Source: JBBAFM01 sp041655415
Lineage (GTDB): Bacteria > Bacillota > Clostridia > Peptostreptococcales > JAAYPU01
DNA: 18,013 nucleotides
Reading direction: 5' to 3'
Assembly: GCA_964429195.1 (NCBI GenBank)
Contig: CAYSBC010000041.1
Location: 1 to 18,013, forward strand
The notes under the pieces are model-generated. The model was not told the DNA's origin, did no database searches, and saw only the letters and a list, made by a program, of their open reading frames with translations. A program made the position numbers and the translations under genes. This document shows, in pieces, positions 6,539 to 14,475 of the stretch. Each line of letters opens with the position of its first letter. Within the stretch, counting starts at the first letter, position 1.

Positions 6539-7681
6539 TTACAATATCGATTCGAGAATTAGAGCAACATCTTCTCTGCTCAAGTCAACAGGATTATTAT
6601 CCATTCGCCCTTCGGTAAAAGCATAGTCAACTATTCTAGGAATATCTTGTTTTTCGATACCGAAAGCTGTCAGCCTCATATCCCAAACACTGTTACATGC
6701 ATATTCAATAAAACTTTGAATATCTCCATATTTTTCGAACAAATCAAAAAGTTGACGGTCGTTGGGGAAATGGCCTTTGTTAATTTTACTGACTGCATCC
6801 AGAGTGATAACGGCTGCAATTCCATGTGGAATCCCAAAGAATAATGTGAGCGGATAAGAAATCGAATGACATGCGGTTGTTCTGGTCTGGGAGAATGCCA
6901 AACCGGCTAAAACCGAAGCTTTGCTTAAGTTTTCTCTAATTGCCAGATCTTCGGGATTATCAACGGCTGCCCTTAAATTGTCAATTATGATTCTGATTGA
7001 CTGGGCGGCGATTCCCTGCACAATCGGTGTTGTGTGGATTGACCAAAAGGACTCAACGGCCTGACACATCGCATCCAAGCCCGTAGACAATGTTAAAGCT
7101 GCAGGCATCGATACCGTTAGCTCCGGGACGATGATAGCAAGCTTGGGTTTTAATCCAGGATCGTCGATCGAATACTTTACCTTTTCGACATCATCCCAGA
7201 TGGTGGCCCATTGTGTAACCTCAGTACCCGTACCAGAAGTGGTAGGAATCGCTACTATATCAGCAAACCTTTTGTTCTTGTATTTTTTCTCAGAGATAAC
7301 ACTCTTAATCTGGCTTGATGTTAAGCCTTCTTCATACCCATACCCTTTAAACGCACTCAGCGCTTTTGCCATGTCGATTGCACTGCCTCCACCGATTGAG
7401 ATAAACAAATCAACATCCAGTTTCTCAATTTCACCCAACAGCATTTGTAGATCTCTGATGCTTGGATTGGGGTTAATATCTTTAATCCAAATTAGGCTAC
7501 CACCTGCATCCTCAGCCTTTTTATAATATCTATCGACAAATGGCAAAAACCCCAGTCGTTCTGCAGATGTTTCGCTCATAACGAGTACGATATTCTTTCT
7601 CTTTATTGAATAAAGTCGTGCTTCCATCTGAGCAGGAGTCGCAAAGATTATTTCAGTTTCACAAAATGGATTATATTTCAC
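6539..7681 (-). CDS. Iron-type (group III) alcohol dehydrogenase, probable phosphonoacetaldehyde reductase
   Basis: A 380-residue group III alcohol dehydrogenase. It has the NAD(P)-binding GGGSAIDMAKA, the PTTSGTGTEVTQWAT signature and the metal-site region. Aligned by eye with FucO-type enzymes, the ligands are Asp203, Gln207 (usually His), His272 and His286; a Tyr (276) replaces a second conserved His. Relatives such as PhpC reduce phosphonoacetaldehyde to 2-hydroxyethylphosphonate. Its position directly after PepM and Ppd makes this the likely reaction (inference from context). GTG 7681 is preferred: AAGGGTGG lies 5 nt upstream and the protein begins KYNPFCETEIIF. GTG 7729 would overlap PepM and lacks an RBS. 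No aminotransferase is seen, so this enzyme should decide the fate of phosphonoacetaldehyde. Confidence 0.85.
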   Translation of the reverse strand: MKYNPFCETEIIFATPAQMEARLYSIKRKNIVLVMSETSAERLGFLPFVDRYYKKAEDAGGSLIWIKDINPNPSIRDLQMLLGEIEKLDVDLFISIGGGSAIDMAKALSAFKGYGYEEGLTSSQIKSVISEKKYKNKRFADIVAIPTTSGTGTEVTQWATIWDDVEKVKYSIDDPGLKPKLAIIVPELTVSMPAALTLSTGLDAMCQAVESFWSIHTTPIVQGIAAQSIRIIIDNLRAAVDNPEDLAIRENLSKASVLAGLAFSQTRTTACHSISYPLTLFFGIPHGIAAVITLDAVSKINKGHFPNDRQLFDLFEKYGDIQSFIEYACNSVWDMRLTAFGIEKQDIPRIVDYAFTEGRMDNNPVDLSREDVALILESIL

Positions 7682-7718
7682 ACATACCACCCTTGACCGA
7701 GCTTTATCCCCAATATGA

Positions 7719-9029
7719 CTAACAGTCACATTTATCTACAGGAATCAGAGTCAGTATTTCACTGATAGGCATGCATAGTTCATCTGCTTCCTTAGCTCGT
7801 TTATGACTAAGTATTGTTTTGGCAACATTCTGCATGGCTGGGAATCCGCTTCGCGTTAATTGATTTGCATAGATAACGATATTGGCGCCTTTTGCAGCGA
7901 ACTCATCCTCTGTCACTGTATTGAATGTTGTCGGCACTACCACAATAGGCACTATGGTATTCTGTTTCCTGAAGGCTTCACAGAATTGAAAAATTTCTCC
8001 CGGATCTTTTTTTCTGGAATGAATCATAAGTCCATTCGCTCCAGCCTCTACGTACGCAAATGCTCTTTTTAGCGCATCGTCCATCCCTTTTTCCAGTATC
8101 AAACTTTCAATTCTCGCGATCATATAAAAATCCTTTGTCTTTAAAGCGCGTTTTCCGGCAGACAATTTTTCGCAGAACTTCTCGATGCTTTCCTGAGTCT
8201 GATCAACCTCTGTACCAAATAAGGAGTTTCGCTTCAGTCCCGTTTTATCTTCGATTATGACTGCAGATACGCCCATACGCTCCAGCGAACAGACATTGTA
8301 TACGAAGTGCTCAACTTGACCGCCCGTATCCGCATCGAATATAATCGGCTTCGTCGTTACCTCCATGATTTCGTCGATCGTAGCCATTCTGGTTGACATG
8401 TCTAGCAATTCTATATCCGGTTTCCCTTTGGATGTTGCATCGCACAGGCTAGAACACCACATGCCGTCAAACTGTCTGATTTCTCCGTTTACTTCGACTG
8501 TTGTTTTTTCCGCGATCAACCCTGTTAACCCACTGTGTGTCTCCACAATGCTCACGACGGGTTTGATTGCCAATAGTCTCTTGAGCCTCCCTCTTCTAAA
8601 GTCCGGCATCGATAATATTTCCTTTTGTCTTGACTCCAGATTTTGATATTCCTCCTTTTGGGAATAAGGATACTCGACCAATTCGCCGCCGTAGAATGCC
8701 AGCAACTTTATCACTTCATCACGGATGGGTCTCTGAGGTCCAGTAAGCCAGTCGTCTCCATGAACAACATAATCAGGTTTTAATTCATTTATGTTCTGCG
8801 CATAGCTCAAAGTCGTCTGTGGCACGACGTGCGATACTCCTTTAATGTTGTCGAGAAGAATCGTTCGTTCCTCATAAGGTAACACTGGATATCTTTTGTA
8901 ACTTGCAATTGCCTCGTCCGTCAGTATGCCGACGGTAACTTCTCCCAGCAAAGATGCCTTTTGAATGATCTCGATATGCCCTCCGTGGATCACATCCGTG
9001 CTAAAACTAATGTATACTGATTTCTTCAC
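7719..9029 (-). CDS. pepM: Phosphoenolpyruvate mutase with N-terminal HxGH nucleotidyltransferase domain
   Basis: A 436-residue two-domain protein. Residues ~1-135 form a cytidylyltransferase-like domain with HGGH (15-18) and VHGDDWLTGPQ, resembling glycerol-3-phosphate cytidylyltransferases. Residues ~150-436 are a PEP mutase/isocitrate-lyase-superfamily barrel with FDADTGG (231-237) and the diagnostic mutase loop EDKTGLKRNS (260-269). The mutase converts phosphoenolpyruvate to phosphonopyruvate, forming the C-P bond that commits carbon to phosphonates. The EDKxxxKxNS loop separates true mutases from lyases and hydrolases of the fold. GTG 9029 is preferred because GAGAGGAG lies upstream and the protein then starts directly at the first beta strand (MKKSVYISFSTD); a TTG at 9095 would overlap the previous gene by 41 bp. 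The role of the N-terminal domain, beside a separate PntC-like enzyme, is unclear. Confidence 0.93.
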   Translation of the reverse strand: MKKSVYISFSTDVIHGGHIEIIQKASLLGEVTVGILTDEAIASYKRYPVLPYEERTILLDNIKGVSHVVPQTTLSYAQNINELKPDYVVHGDDWLTGPQRPIRDEVIKLLAFYGGELVEYPYSQKEEYQNLESRQKEILSMPDFRRGRLKRLLAIKPVVSIVETHSGLTGLIAEKTTVEVNGEIRQFDGMWCSSLCDATSKGKPDIELLDMSTRMATIDEIMEVTTKPIIFDADTGGQVEHFVYNVCSLERMGVSAVIIEDKTGLKRNSLFGTEVDQTQESIEKFCEKLSAGKRALKTKDFYMIARIESLILEKGMDDALKRAFAYVEAGANGLMIHSRKKDPGEIFQFCEAFRKQNTIVPIVVVPTTFNTVTEDEFAAKGANIVIYANQLTRSGFPAMQNVAKTILSHKRAKEADELCMPISEILTLIPVDKCDC

Positions 9030-9054
9030 CTTTCCTATCTCCTCTCTGTAATTT

Positions 9055-9792
9055 TCATATAGATCTTTTAAGTGGGTTGCATTCTCCTGATACAAAAAAT
9101 CCCATTAAGTTTTGCAGATCTTCCGGTGTGTCAATTTCGGCGCATAGGCGTTTCTCGTAATCCCATGGCCTAATGATGCAGTCGCCCGATATCTCGTTAA
9201 ATGCATTTTCTGCATAGCATGTAGTTCTACCACCTTCGCAAAACGAAATAATCCGAGAAAGCCAGGCTTCCCACACTTCCCCATAAAGGACATAGAGCGG
9301 CTGTGCCGCAACGGCATTTTCGTAACAATCAACGCCAATCTTTACTATCCTTCCGTCTTCTATAATCGCTTTAAAATCTTTTTCCGGCAGAGGCATCGAC
9401 GTGCTGATCGCCATCTGACTGTAGCCTTGCTTAAGCATACTACTCAATATCTCAGAGTCGAATACTAAATCACCATGCAACATGATGATGTTGTCGTATA
9501 GATCCTCTCGAGCGAGATATATAGAATAAATATAATTCGTTTCCCGATATAGCGGATTGTGGACAAATTTATAACTGATTGGCAAATCAAGCGACATGCA
9601 ATACGCTTTAAGATTATCTTCGAACGGGCCGGTTGTAATAATCACATTGCGTATTCCGCACGCAATAAGATTCTTCAACTGCAGACTTAAAATTGTATCT
9701 TCTGAACTGATATTCACCAAACATTTAGGATTGTTTTCTGTGAATTCACCCATCCTTTTCCCTTCGCCGGAATTTAAAATCAAAGCAGTCAT
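9055..9792 (-). CDS. PntC-like phosphonate cytidylyltransferase (GT-A-type nucleotidyltransferase)
   Basis: A 245-residue sugar-nucleotidyltransferase-like protein. The NTP-binding signature is MTALILNSGEGKRMGEFT, then NPKCL (Lys23), and a metal-binding aspartate is in MLHGDLVF (Asp108). The segment HNPLYRETNYIYSIYLA resembles LicC/PntC enzymes, which load phosphocholine or 2-aminoethylphosphonate with CTP. Lying between Ppd and PepM, its substrate is probably a C2 phosphonate, giving a CMP-phosphonate for the upstream LicD-like transferase (inference). ATG 9792 is preferred over GTG 9801 because AAGGAG sits 8 nt before the ATG, while the GTG lies inside that RBS. It forms TAATG with Ppd. A phosphocholine cytidylyltransferase role is the main alternative. 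Confidence 0.82.
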   Translation of the reverse strand: MTALILNSGEGKRMGEFTENNPKCLVNISSEDTILSLQLKNLIACGIRNVIITTGPFEDNLKAYCMSLDLPISYKFVHNPLYRETNYIYSIYLAREDLYDNIIMLHGDLVFDSEILSSMLKQGYSQMAISTSMPLPEKDFKAIIEDGRIVKIGVDCYENAVAAQPLYVLYGEVWEAWLSRIISFCEGGRTTCYAENAFNEISGDCIIRPWDYEKRLCAEIDTPEDLQNLMGFFVSGECNPLKRSI

Positions 9793-10922
9793 TACTCGCA
9801 CTCCTTTAGGAAATCCATGAATGCCTTTTTATTATCTTGCGGAGCAACTGTCGGCCTTCCCAGATCGGCTCTTGACCCCGGCACTGTCTTAACTTCAAGA
9901 AAAACCGGTCCATCCTCATCTTTGATTTCTTCCAGAATTGCATTTAGCTCTGCACAATTGCTGGCTCGGTAAACCGATTTATAATTACACCCTCTGGCAA
10001 TCAATCCGAAATCAAGATCCTTTGCAACGGTCGGTTGCCCTCCCACGGATTCATGGGCACCATTATTGATAAGCACATGAATATAGTTCTTGAGAGCTTT
10101 CGAACCGACTAAAGCTATCGCCCCCATATGCATAAGTGTGGATCCATCGCCGTCGATACACCAGATCCGCGATTTTGGTTTTTGCATAGCGATACCGAGC
10201 GCAATCGATGAACTATGTCCCATGGATCCGACAGTTAAGAAATCATGATGATGCGGCTGCTTGTTATGGGCCCGAACCTCAAATAATTCCCTGGAAGTCT
10301 TCCCCGTAGTCGAAACAAAGATATCGTCTCTGCCAAATTCCACGAGGCATTTGATGGCCTCCTCCCGAAGCATCCCAACATTATGTTCTTCGGGCCTATT
10401 TGCTTCATACTCCAGCGCACCCTTTTTTACTAATAAAGCAACGCTTTTCCCCGAGCTAAACAGTAACTTGTGCTCAACCAGCTCTGCTTCCAGCTCCTGG
10501 GGTTTGGTTTGAGGAGTTATCGAAACAACGTTTATCCCTATCTGCTCCAACAATCCTTCTGTAATTTCGCCCTGATAGATATGCTGCGGCTCATCTTTTG
10601 TTCCAGGTTCCCCGCGCCATCCGATGATAAAAACGCATGGAATACCGTAGACCTTGTTATTTAACAAGGACACAATCGGATTAACCGCATTTCCGATACC
10701 ACTGTTTTGCATATAAATAACAGGGGTTTGCCCAGTTGCCAAATGATACCCGGCAGCTATGGCTACTGCATTCCCCTCATTCGCAGCAATCACATGCCTA
10801 TCAGAAATACCACAGGTTTCAATTAGATAATCGCTCAGCGGTTTAAGAAGTGAATCCGGAACACCTATGAACATAGAAGCGCTCTGGTTTTCGAGAATCT
10901 TGATAAGTGTTTCAGCATGCAT
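9792..10922 (-). CDS. ppd: Phosphonopyruvate decarboxylase (TPP-dependent)
   Basis: A 376-residue thiamine-diphosphate enzyme, the usual size for phosphonopyruvate decarboxylases. The N-terminal Pyr domain has FIGVPDSLLKPL and the catalytic glutamate in AANEGNAVAIAAGYHLA (Glu49). IIGWRGEPGTKDEPQH is typical of Ppd and the related sulfopyruvate decarboxylases. The C-terminal PP domain carries the cofactor motif GDG (258-260) ending in NN, followed by NGAHESVGGQP. It decarboxylates phosphonopyruvate to phosphonoacetaldehyde, the step that pulls the unfavourable PepM equilibrium forward. ATG 10922 follows GAGGAT. The stop forms TAATG with the start of the cytidylyltransferase. Neighbouring PepM makes sulfopyruvate decarboxylase much less likely. 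Confidence 0.93.
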   Translation of the reverse strand: MHAETLIKILENQSASMFIGVPDSLLKPLSDYLIETCGISDRHVIAANEGNAVAIAAGYHLATGQTPVIYMQNSGIGNAVNPIVSLLNNKVYGIPCVFIIGWRGEPGTKDEPQHIYQGEITEGLLEQIGINVVSITPQTKPQELEAELVEHKLLFSSGKSVALLVKKGALEYEANRPEEHNVGMLREEAIKCLVEFGRDDIFVSTTGKTSRELFEVRAHNKQPHHHDFLTVGSMGHSSSIALGIAMQKPKSRIWCIDGDGSTLMHMGAIALVGSKALKNYIHVLINNGAHESVGGQPTVAKDLDFGLIARGCNYKSVYRASNCAELNAILEEIKDEDGPVFLEVKTVPGSRADLGRPTVAPQDNKKAFMDFLKECE

Positions 10923-11000
10923 TTGGTATCCTCATTTTCATTAGATATTCTTATATGCTCGGCCAGATAGGTTTCTGCGAAGCCATCAGTCTCTGTTAAC

Positions 11001-11885
11001 CTACCCCATTCCTTTTTTCTTACTTCCCTTATTTTCTTCTAACCTGCTAAAATATCTCAATTTTTCTAATGATTTCATAAATTCGTTACAACGAGCTTCT
11101 ATATCCGGATATTTGGTATAGTCTCCATATAGCTCTCGAAGGATTTCTTCGTAGCCGACAGGGATGTAATATCTTTTATCTCCGAATTGCTGTAATACCC
11201 TTTCTTGAACAAGACTCTTTTTAAACCTCTTGCTGCCAAATGAATCGGCTGTCATGAAGTATTCTGACTGCTCGTAATCGCATGCTTGGCACAATAATCT
11301 GTAGAAAAGGTTTAATATACCAAGGGGGATCAAACCACATAAGACCTTGAAAGCCACTAATTTACACAGTGTTGATCTACGCCCCATTGATTCTTCTTTA
11401 GCATTAACCAGTTTATAATATCTTGCTTGAAAGACCCATTTTATTAGCATGAACAACCATCGATATTTCAGCTCCTTTTGTGGAGCTCCAACTGTATAAA
11501 AAATATCCAGATGTAATGCTGAAGAATTGTATCCCTTCAATGATATTCTGGAGAAATAATGCCTGCACTTTTCATTAAATTCCGGACTGTTTATATAATA
11601 CTTCTTGTCAATACTTTTAAAAGCTTGGATTAATTTGTCTTTTTCTCTGTAAGGTATCTGTACATCAATATCGTAATCCCATGGGATTATACACTTATCC
11701 CGGACCGCCCCTAACAATGTACCATAGGCTAAATAATATGTAATGCCATGTTGAACACATATAGCGTGGAGTTCCTCTAACATATCTAAAGCAATTTGTT
11801 GATATGCCATGAACTCGCTATAGCTGCCATCAATGTACTCGCTAAGTTCTTCAATAAACATATGTTTATCCAATGATAAATTCAC
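11001..11885 (-). CDS. LicD-family phosphotransferase (candidate phosphonate transferase)
   Basis: A 294-residue protein with the LicD core: YGTLLGAVRDK (residues 54-64) followed by PWDYDIDV. The aspartates D70, D72 and D74 match the nucleotidyltransferase-fold metal site; the usual WDDDID has tyrosine at position 71 here. LicD enzymes transfer phosphocholine or related groups from CDP/CMP-activated donors to cell-surface glycans. In this operon the next four genes make and activate a phosphonate, so the likely donor is CMP-(hydroxyethyl)phosphonate rather than CDP-choline (inference). The C-terminal part continues with GDKRYYIPVGYEEILRELYGDY, common in this family. The start is probably GTG 11885, but AAAGGAG is only about 2 nt upstream; ATG 11861 is in frame but has no RBS. 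The tail is lysine-rich (GSKKKGMG). Confidence 0.88.
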   Translation of the reverse strand: MNLSLDKHMFIEELSEYIDGSYSEFMAYQQIALDMLEELHAICVQHGITYYLAYGTLLGAVRDKCIIPWDYDIDVQIPYREKDKLIQAFKSIDKKYYINSPEFNEKCRHYFSRISLKGYNSSALHLDIFYTVGAPQKELKYRWLFMLIKWVFQARYYKLVNAKEESMGRRSTLCKLVAFKVLCGLIPLGILNLFYRLLCQACDYEQSEYFMTADSFGSKRFKKSLVQERVLQQFGDKRYYIPVGYEEILRELYGDYTKYPDIEARCNEFMKSLEKLRYFSRLEENKGSKKKGMG

Positions 11886-11899
11886 ATCTCCTTTTCAAT

Positions 11900-13417
11900 T
11901 TAGCGTGCTATTTTTCCCAGCAACGTTTTACCAAATTTTGATTTGAATATAACATGCAGTTGTTCTTGCTCAATGATTAATTTAAGTTCCTTATGATTTT
12001 TCAAGTATATGTAGACGGCATAAAGAATTAAAATCAGAATCTTATACAAAAAATTTAAAAAGCTGAAAGAATCTATGTATTTTGTATAGCTTAAATATAA
12101 GCCTAACATCATAAACAAATGGCTAGGTATTATCACCTTCAGCATATCTCTTATTCGGAAGCCAACATCATCGTAAAATCCGCTCATTATTACAACAATC
12201 GCAACCACAATTATCTTCGCAATCAAAAAAGCAACTGCAGCGCCGTACATACCGTAAGACTTAACCAAAACCGATGCAAGAATTATATCTGCTAGGCTTC
12301 CTGTTATTGTCGATATAAAGATCTTGTTTGCAGCTTGCTTGTGATAGAACAGGATATTAATGTAAAAATAATAAATTGATTTAACTGAATATGCCACAAC
12401 AAGAATCGGTATCACTGTCCACGCTCGGTGAAAGCTCTCTGTTGTCATCAAAAACAATACTTCCTGCGAGAAAAGGCCTATCCCTAAATATACAAACGAA
12501 TACAGTATTAATAGATATTTTGATACTACCGTTATGATTTTTCTATCAGTTTGCCCTTCTTGTTCGAGCATATTATAGAACCACGGGGTATACGCTTCGC
12601 TTACGGCACCCTGTATCGTGTCAACAATTGTGCCAAATTGCATTGCCACACTATACAAGCCCACCACAACCAAGGATGCGCTTTTGTTAATGAATAGTCT
12701 AGAAGCAAAGGATGCGATATTTGTCGACAAATTATGAGGCATAATGGGTATTGAATACTTTAACATCTCTATTATAAGAGTTGTATCGAAACAAACACAA
12801 ATCAGATTATTCCGTTTCAAATCTAGTAGCGCATACCCAGAATACAGAAAGTTCACTGCCAACGTAGCGGACAATACTCCTACTACGCCTAGTCTGAACA
12901 CACCGATTAATACTATCGTCAATGCCGCGTTGCATGTAAACACAAATAGATTGATTGCAGTTAGTTTTTTCCCCGACTGCATACCACGTAAGATGTACTG
13001 GTGGATCGTATGTATATTTGAAAAAACTACCCCGGCCAAAGCAATTGCGACGTATGGGTAAAAGGGTATTCCTGCAAAAAGTAACTCCGTAACATAATTT
13101 CTAAATGTTAACATTAATAAAACAAAAGTACATCCGGAAATAAAGACGAATACGATAACCGTTCCATGGAATCTTTTTAGTTTTTCTCTATCACTTTTAA
13201 ACTCGACGTAGAATCTAACAATAGCCGCATGTAGCGAAAACATGATGATTATTGACAGTACACTGGTGAACCCGGAAATTAAGTTAATTATTCCATAGTC
13301 GGTTGGTGTTAGATAAATTGTATAAATTGGCAAGAGTAGAAAATTGATAGCCTTAACCAACAAAGAACTAAAGGTATAGAGAATAGAGTTTTCCAGCACC
13401 TTCTTAATTCCGTGCAC
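11900..13417 (-). CDS. Wzx-type polysaccharide flippase (MOP superfamily)
   Basis: A 505-residue, very hydrophobic protein with about 12-14 predicted membrane helices by eye. Its N-terminus is typical of the oligosaccharide flippase family: LYTFSSLLVKAINFLLLPIY, then YLTPTDYGIINLI. The family moves undecaprenyl-linked repeat units from the cytosolic to the outer leaflet, upstream of the Wzy-type polymerase partly seen at the right edge. The start is GTG 13417, 8 nt after GGAG and overlapping the epimerase stop (TAGTG), so translation is probably coupled. The length is normal for the family. Having Wzx and Wzy-like genes in one operon points to a Wzx/Wzy-dependent capsule, exopolysaccharide or teichuronic-acid-like polymer rather than an ABC-exported one. 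Confidence 0.92.
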   Translation of the reverse strand: MHGIKKVLENSILYTFSSLLVKAINFLLLPIYTIYLTPTDYGIINLISGFTSVLSIIIMFSLHAAIVRFYVEFKSDREKLKRFHGTVIVFVFISGCTFVLLMLTFRNYVTELLFAGIPFYPYVAIALAGVVFSNIHTIHQYILRGMQSGKKLTAINLFVFTCNAALTIVLIGVFRLGVVGVLSATLAVNFLYSGYALLDLKRNNLICVCFDTTLIIEMLKYSIPIMPHNLSTNIASFASRLFINKSASLVVVGLYSVAMQFGTIVDTIQGAVSEAYTPWFYNMLEQEGQTDRKIITVVSKYLLILYSFVYLGIGLFSQEVLFLMTTESFHRAWTVIPILVVAYSVKSIYYFYINILFYHKQAANKIFISTITGSLADIILASVLVKSYGMYGAAVAFLIAKIIVVAIVVIMSGFYDDVGFRIRDMLKVIIPSHLFMMLGLYLSYTKYIDSFSFLNFLYKILILILYAVYIYLKNHKELKLIIEQEQLHVIFKSKFGKTLLGKIAR

Positions 13418-14448
13418 TAAACCAGCTCCGCTTTATTAGATTCACTGCGATACCTCACATACCACTCTGCGAACCTGCGCAATCCCTCTTCGATTGTTGT
13501 TGTTGGTCCGAAATATATTTCTTCATATAATGCATCGATTGATGCGTATGTCACTGGCACATCCCCCGGCTTCAGAGGTTCGAAAACCTTTTTGAACTCG
13601 ACTCTTTCGCCAGTAGCGTTGCTCAACGCAGTTTCTAACGCATATATAAAATCCATAAGTTTTTCCGGCCTATTGTTCCCAACATTGAACACCTTATGGG
13701 CTGCGGTGCAATCTGCACCTGAAGGCGGTCGGTTTATGAGTTTTATAATACCGTCGACCACGTCGTCAATATAAGTGAAGTCTCGATATAAATCATTTTC
13801 CATATCTCCATTATTAAAAATATGTATAGGCTCTCCTTTAAAGTATTTTTCTGCAAAGCTGTAGTATGCCATATCAGGTCTACCCCAAGGACCGTAAACA
13901 GTAAAGAACCTTAAACCGGTAGCTGGGATTTGATAAAGATGACTATATGCATAAGCCATCAATTCATTCGACTTTTTTGTTGCTGCGTACAGCGATATCG
14001 GATGATCTACAAAATCAGTTTCTTCGAACGGCACCTTCTTATTTGCACCGTACACCGAGCTGGAAGACGCATAAATCAAGTGCTTAACAGGAAATGACCT
14101 GCAAGCTTCCAGTATATTGTAGAATCCAACTATATTACTGTTGATATAGGCATCCGGATTCACAAGGGAATATCTTACGCCTGCCTGAGCCGCTAAGTGT
14201 ACGACAGTATCCGGCCTGTTTTTATCAAACATGTGAACAACAAATTCTTTATTGGAAATATCACCTTTGGAAAACTGAAAACTCTCGTACTGTTCCAGGA
14301 TAGCGAGCCTTGCATGCTTAAGCTTTACATCGTAGTAGTCATTGATGCTGTCAATCCCGATGACTGACTCTCCTCGTTCCAGCAATGCTTTTGCTGAAAA
14401 AAATCCTATAAACCCCGCTACGCCTGTAATTAAATAGCTCTTTTTCAT
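13417..14448 (-). CDS. UDP-glucuronate 4-epimerase (extended SDR)
   Basis: A 343-residue extended short-chain dehydrogenase/reductase. It has the Rossmann motif GVAGFIG (residues 9-15), the IDSINDYYD segment typical of glucuronate epimerases such as CapI, the catalytic YAATK (Tyr154, Lys158) and TVYGPWGRPDMAYYSF, which is characteristic of UDP-GlcA 4-epimerases. The reaction is UDP-glucuronate to UDP-galacturonate with bound NAD+. It lies 27 bp after the dehydrogenase that makes its substrate, behind AAGGGGA. Its TAG stop shares bases with the GTG start of the flippase gene. Together with Ugd it predicts galacturonic and/or glucuronic acid in the glycan. A different UDP-sugar epimerase activity is possible but less likely. 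Confidence 0.9.
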   Translation of the reverse strand: MKKSYLITGVAGFIGFFSAKALLERGESVIGIDSINDYYDVKLKHARLAILEQYESFQFSKGDISNKEFVVHMFDKNRPDTVVHLAAQAGVRYSLVNPDAYINSNIVGFYNILEACRSFPVKHLIYASSSSVYGANKKVPFEETDFVDHPISLYAATKKSNELMAYAYSHLYQIPATGLRFFTVYGPWGRPDMAYYSFAEKYFKGEPIHIFNNGDMENDLYRDFTYIDDVVDGIIKLINRPPSGADCTAAHKVFNVGNNRPEKLMDFIYALETALSNATGERVEFKKVFEPLKPGDVPVTYASIDALYEEIYFGPTTTIEEGLRRFAEWYVRYRSESNKAELV

Positions 14449-14475
14449 TCGGTGATTTCCCCTTGCTTCGTAAGT

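Noticed and set aside
7131..7526. Plus-strand open frame of 131 codons with hydrophobic stretches
   Set aside because: It mirrors the conserved iron-ADH gene and is best explained as an antisense shadow.
10923..11000. Open codons after the LicD stop reading like protein (TDGFAETYLAEHIRIS), a possible frameshifted tail
   Set aside because: Only 78 bp, with no family match; LicD is already of normal length, so a frameshift cannot be supported.
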